A DNA stretch of 7,855 nt from NCBI GenBank assembly GCA_002362145.1, contig DETX01000093.1, positions 1 through 7,855 of the forward strand. Direction: 5' to 3'. A program made the position numbers and the translations under genes. Shown piece after piece: positions 5,518-7,855 of this stretch. This DNA is from Clostridiales bacterium UBA3277. GTDB lineage: Bacteria > Bacillota > Clostridia > Oscillospirales > Oscillospiraceae. Every line of letters begins with the position of its first letter. Within the stretch, counting starts at the first letter, position 1. The notes under the pieces were generated by a model. That model did no database searches, was not told the DNA's origin, and saw only the letters and a program-made list of their open reading frames with translations.

Positions 5518-5931
5518 ATGGTCAGAGAACTGATTCACGACCCGATTTTGCTTGCGGGAAAATCCTCTCCGGCGGGCCCGGAGGATCTGCCCACGGCCAG
5601 GGATCTGCTGGACACCCTGCTTTCCCACCGGGAGACCTGCGTGGGCATGGCGGCCAACATGATCGGGGTCAACAAAGCCATTGTGGTATTTTTCCATGGG
5701 GACGCCCCCATGACCCTCTTCAACCCGGAGATTGTGAAGGCCTCCGGGGAATACGTAACCCGGGAGCGCTGCCTGTCCCTGCTGGGAGGCCCTCGGGAGA
5801 CAAAGCGCTTTGAAAAGATCAAGGTCCGGTATCAGAACGAGAAATTTCAGACCCGGCTGATGACCTTCACGGGCTTTTCGGCCCAGATTATCCAGCACGA
5901 GATCGACCACATCCACGGGGTGCTCATATGA
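5518..5931 (+). CDS. Peptide deformylase-like protein lacking the catalytic glutamine
   Basis: Peptide deformylase removes the formyl group from the N-terminal methionine of new proteins using a metal held by one Cys and two His. This 137-residue product keeps the metal set: C85 in motif 2 and H127/H131 with the general base E128 in HEIDH. It departs in motif 1, where CVGMAANMIG (41-50) has Met48 in place of the usual catalytic Gln of GxGxAAxQ, and in motif 2, where ERCLS has Arg84 in place of the Gly of EGCLS. From memory, short Firmicute homologues share the AANMIG form, so this is probably a subfamily rather than a local mutation; Arg84 may be specific to this strain or clade. It is shorter than classical deformylases (about 150-190 residues). 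AGGAGG lies 6 bases before the ATG. The stop overlaps the next start as ATGA, indicating translational coupling. Activity is uncertain. Confidence 0.85.
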   Translation: MVRELIHDPILLAGKSSPAGPEDLPTARDLLDTLLSHRETCVGMAANMIGVNKAIVVFFHGDAPMTLFNPEIVKASGEYVTRERCLSLLGGPRETKRFEKIKVRYQNEKFQTRLMTFTGFSAQIIQHEIDHIHGVLI

Positions 5932-6482
5932 GCGTCCCGGAGTATACCCTGGTCCGGTCCCGCCGGAGGACCCTGGCCATCCAGGTGACGGCGGCGGGGG
6001 AGGTGATTCTCCGCTGCCCCATGGGGCTTCCCAAAAAGACGGCGGAGCAGTTTCTTGCCGCCAAGAAACCCTGGGTGGAGGAAAAACTCCGCTCCCTCCG
6101 GGCCCGGCCGGTTTATCCCAAGCTGACAGAGGCGGAAATCCAGGAAATGCGTCGGGAGGCGCTGCCGTTTTTGCGGCAGCGGGCGGAGGTTTACGCACCC
6201 CTGGCGGGGGTAACCTTTGGAAAGCTGAGCGTCCGGGCCCAGCGGACCCGATGGGGAAGCTGCAATCAGCGGGGGGATCTGAGCTTTAACTGCCTGCTTA
6301 TGCTGGCCCCGCCGGAGGTAATCGACTATGTGGTGGTCCATGAGCTCTGCCACATCCGGCAGATGAACCACGGCCCCCGGTTCTGGGCGGCGGTGGAGGA
6401 GGTCCTGCCGGACTTCCGAGGCCCCCGGGCCTGGCTCCGGGAGAACGGCGGCGGCCTCATGGCCCGGCTGCCCGGGCGGTAA
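5928..6482 (+). CDS. YgjP-like zinc metallopeptidase (DUF45, M48-like)
   Basis: This 184-residue protein belongs to the YgjP/DUF45 group of small gluzincin-like metallopeptidases. The active site is HELCH (138-142), the HExxH zinc motif, followed by NH (147-148) and FW (152-153) as usual in the family. RTRWGSC (106-112) is the other family signature, ahead of a conserved strand. The N-terminal part (about 1-60), with an RSRRRTLAIQV stretch, is the beta-rich domain of the family. There is no signal peptide or membrane helix, so it is cytosolic. Substrates of the family are poorly known. The start overlaps the stop of the deformylase-like gene as ATGA, and the phospholipase D-like gene follows after 14 bases, so the three form one operon. 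Confidence 0.9.
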   Translation: MSVPEYTLVRSRRRTLAIQVTAAGEVILRCPMGLPKKTAEQFLAAKKPWVEEKLRSLRARPVYPKLTEAEIQEMRREALPFLRQRAEVYAPLAGVTFGKLSVRAQRTRWGSCNQRGDLSFNCLLMLAPPEVIDYVVVHELCHIRQMNHGPRFWAAVEEVLPDFRGPRAWLRENGGGLMARLPGR

Positions 6483-6496
6483 GGAGAGGAAGGAAC

Positions 6497-7837
6497 ATGG
6501 CGAAAAAATTTGGCAGGCGGGCCCTGGCGGCGCTGCTTGTGTATCTGGTGCTGGGGGCCCTGCTGCCCTACGTCCGGCACCGGGAGGCCCGGGAGCTTCC
6601 TGCCAGCGAAACCTGGCAGGACGAGCGGGTTTTGTACGTAAAGACCAATGAGGAGGCCCTGACCTGGCGGCTGCGGCTCATCGAGAGCGCCCGGGAGGAG
6701 CTGATCCTCTCCACCTTTGACTTCCGGGCCGACGAGGCCGGGGGCGATCTCCTGGCGGCCCTGGGGGCGGCGGCGGACCGGGGGGTGCAGGTCCGGGTTC
6801 TGGTGGACGGCGGCAACGGTCAGGCCCATTTTAGCTGGGAGCCGGAGGTCCGGGCCCTGGCCGCCCGGGAAAACGTCCAGATCCGCCTGTACAATCCCTT
6901 CGACCTGCTGCGGCCCTGGAGCTTCAACCCCCGGCTCCATGACAAATACCTGCTGGCGGACGGGAAGGCCTACCTGCTGGGCGGGCGGAACACCAACGAT
7001 CTGTTTCTGGGGGAGATGGGCCCGGGAAGCAGCGAGGACCGGGACCTGCTTATCTGGCGGGAGGCGGCGGAGGGCGGCACCCCCCAGGCCCTGAAGGATT
7101 ATTTCGAGGGAATTTGGGATCTTCCCTGCAACAGGGCCGTGAAGGGGAAAGCTGCCCCGGGGCTGCTGGAGCAGCGTTACCAGACCCTGCGGCAGCGCCG
7201 CCCGGAGGGCTTCACGGAAACAAACTGGCGGGAGAGCACCCTGGAAACCCGGGGCGTGGCGCTGATCTGCGGCTCCCCCCTGCCGGAAAACAAGCCGCCG
7301 CTGGTCTGGAAGCAGCTGCGCGATCGAATGGAGAAGGGGCAGGATGTACTTATCCAGACGCCCTATATCATCTGCGGCGGGGAGATGTACCGGGACCTGG
7401 CGGACTTGAGCCAGGGGCGAAGCCTGATCATCGCCACCAACGCCGTGGAGAGCGGGTTAAACCCCTGGGGCTGCGCGGATTTTCTGAACCAGAAGGGGAA
7501 GATTTTAAAGACCGGGGTCACGGTCCGGGCCCTGGCCGGGACCCACTCAGTCCACACGAAAAGCGTTCTCATTGACGACGATATCAGCATTGTGGGCTCC
7601 TACAACCTGGATATGCGCAGCACCTATCTGGACACGGAGATGATGGTGGCGGTGGACTGTCCGGCTTTGAACCGGCAGCTCCGGGAGGAGGTGGAGGCCG
7701 TCCCCAGCAGGACCTTCCACCCCGACGGCTCTGTTACGGAAAGTCCGGACTGCCCGGAGGCGGGCCTTCCGCTGGGGAAGCGGGTGGTCTACGGCCTCCT
7801 TCAGATTCTCACGCCGCCCTTCCGGTTTTTGCTGTGA
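6497..7837 (+). CDS. Phospholipase D / cardiolipin synthase-like membrane protein
   Basis: This 446-residue protein has the two HKD motifs of the phospholipase D superfamily. H148, K150 and D155 are followed by GGRN (162-165), and H353, K355 and D360 by GSYN (367-370). Both are intact, so it is likely active. A membrane helix at about 8-26 anchors the N-terminus, probably with the catalytic part outside the membrane; the C-terminal VVYGLLQILTPPF stretch (430-442) is also hydrophobic and may touch the bilayer. The family includes cardiolipin synthases such as E. coli ClsA and ClsC, which join phosphatidyl groups. The spacing of motifs and the TNAVESG segment (314-320) recall ClsC, but I cannot tell synthase from hydrolase. 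AGGAGAGG sits 7 bases before the start. It is the last visible gene of the operon begun at 5518. The 18 bases after it hold nothing I can name. Confidence 0.85.
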   Translation: MAKKFGRRALAALLVYLVLGALLPYVRHREARELPASETWQDERVLYVKTNEEALTWRLRLIESAREELILSTFDFRADEAGGDLLAALGAAADRGVQVRVLVDGGNGQAHFSWEPEVRALAARENVQIRLYNPFDLLRPWSFNPRLHDKYLLADGKAYLLGGRNTNDLFLGEMGPGSSEDRDLLIWREAAEGGTPQALKDYFEGIWDLPCNRAVKGKAAPGLLEQRYQTLRQRRPEGFTETNWRESTLETRGVALICGSPLPENKPPLVWKQLRDRMEKGQDVLIQTPYIICGGEMYRDLADLSQGRSLIIATNAVESGLNPWGCADFLNQKGKILKTGVTVRALAGTHSVHTKSVLIDDDISIVGSYNLDMRSTYLDTEMMVAVDCPALNRQLREEVEAVPSRTFHPDGSVTESPDCPEAGLPLGKRVVYGLLQILTPPFRFLL

Positions 7838-7855
7838 TACTGATATTCAATAAAA

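Noticed and set aside
1..7855. CRISPR array, tRNA, rRNA, transposase, phage or defence genes
   Set aside because: I saw no regularly spaced repeats, cloverleaf sequence, recombinase motifs or known defence domains on either strand.

Overview
This is a gene-dense, GC-rich window of bacterial chromosome with strong AGGAGG-type ribosome binding sites. Several families here (short PDF-like protein with the AANMIG motif, lone FliB-type methylase, UMF1-type MFS transporter, DivIVA-like coiled-coil protein) suit a GC-rich Firmicute of the Clostridia. My best guess is Oscillospiraceae (Flavonifractor/Oscillibacter/Lawsonibacter-like). That is inference from protein style and base composition, not from a marker gene.

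Layout, left to right. (a) 1-108: a promoter on the minus strand, with a perfect palindrome at its predicted start site, pointing out of the window. (b) 109-1257, minus: a long-form alanyl-tRNA editing protein (AlaX type). (c) 1258-1462: a divergent promoter region. (d) 1463-3583, plus: a zinc-dependent phospholipase C-fold protein, then a UMF1/ATG22-type MFS transporter, ended by a strong terminator at 3608-3647 that may work in both directions. (e) 3676-4668, minus: a FliB-type lysine N-methylase. (f) 4669-4810: a non-coding stretch with an imperfect inverted-repeat element between TCCCAA direct repeats and a separate 11-bp hairpin. (g) 4811-5374, minus: a DivIVA-like coiled-coil protein. 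(h) 5375-5517: a second divergent promoter region with a GGGAAAA/TTTTCCC palindrome. (i) 5518-7837, plus: a tight operon of a peptide deformylase-like protein, a YgjP-type metallopeptidase (ATGA overlap) and a membrane-anchored phospholipase D/cardiolipin synthase-like enzyme.

The genes cover mistranslation control, N-terminal or protein maturation, lipid-related hydrolases and transferases, transport and division. I see no phage, plasmid, transposase, CRISPR or defence genes, and I did not find a convincing new multi-gene system. The points most worth a second look are the deformylase-like protein lacking the catalytic glutamine, the orphan FliB, a promoter format shared by five promoters, and the repeat-bearing gap at 4676-4783.
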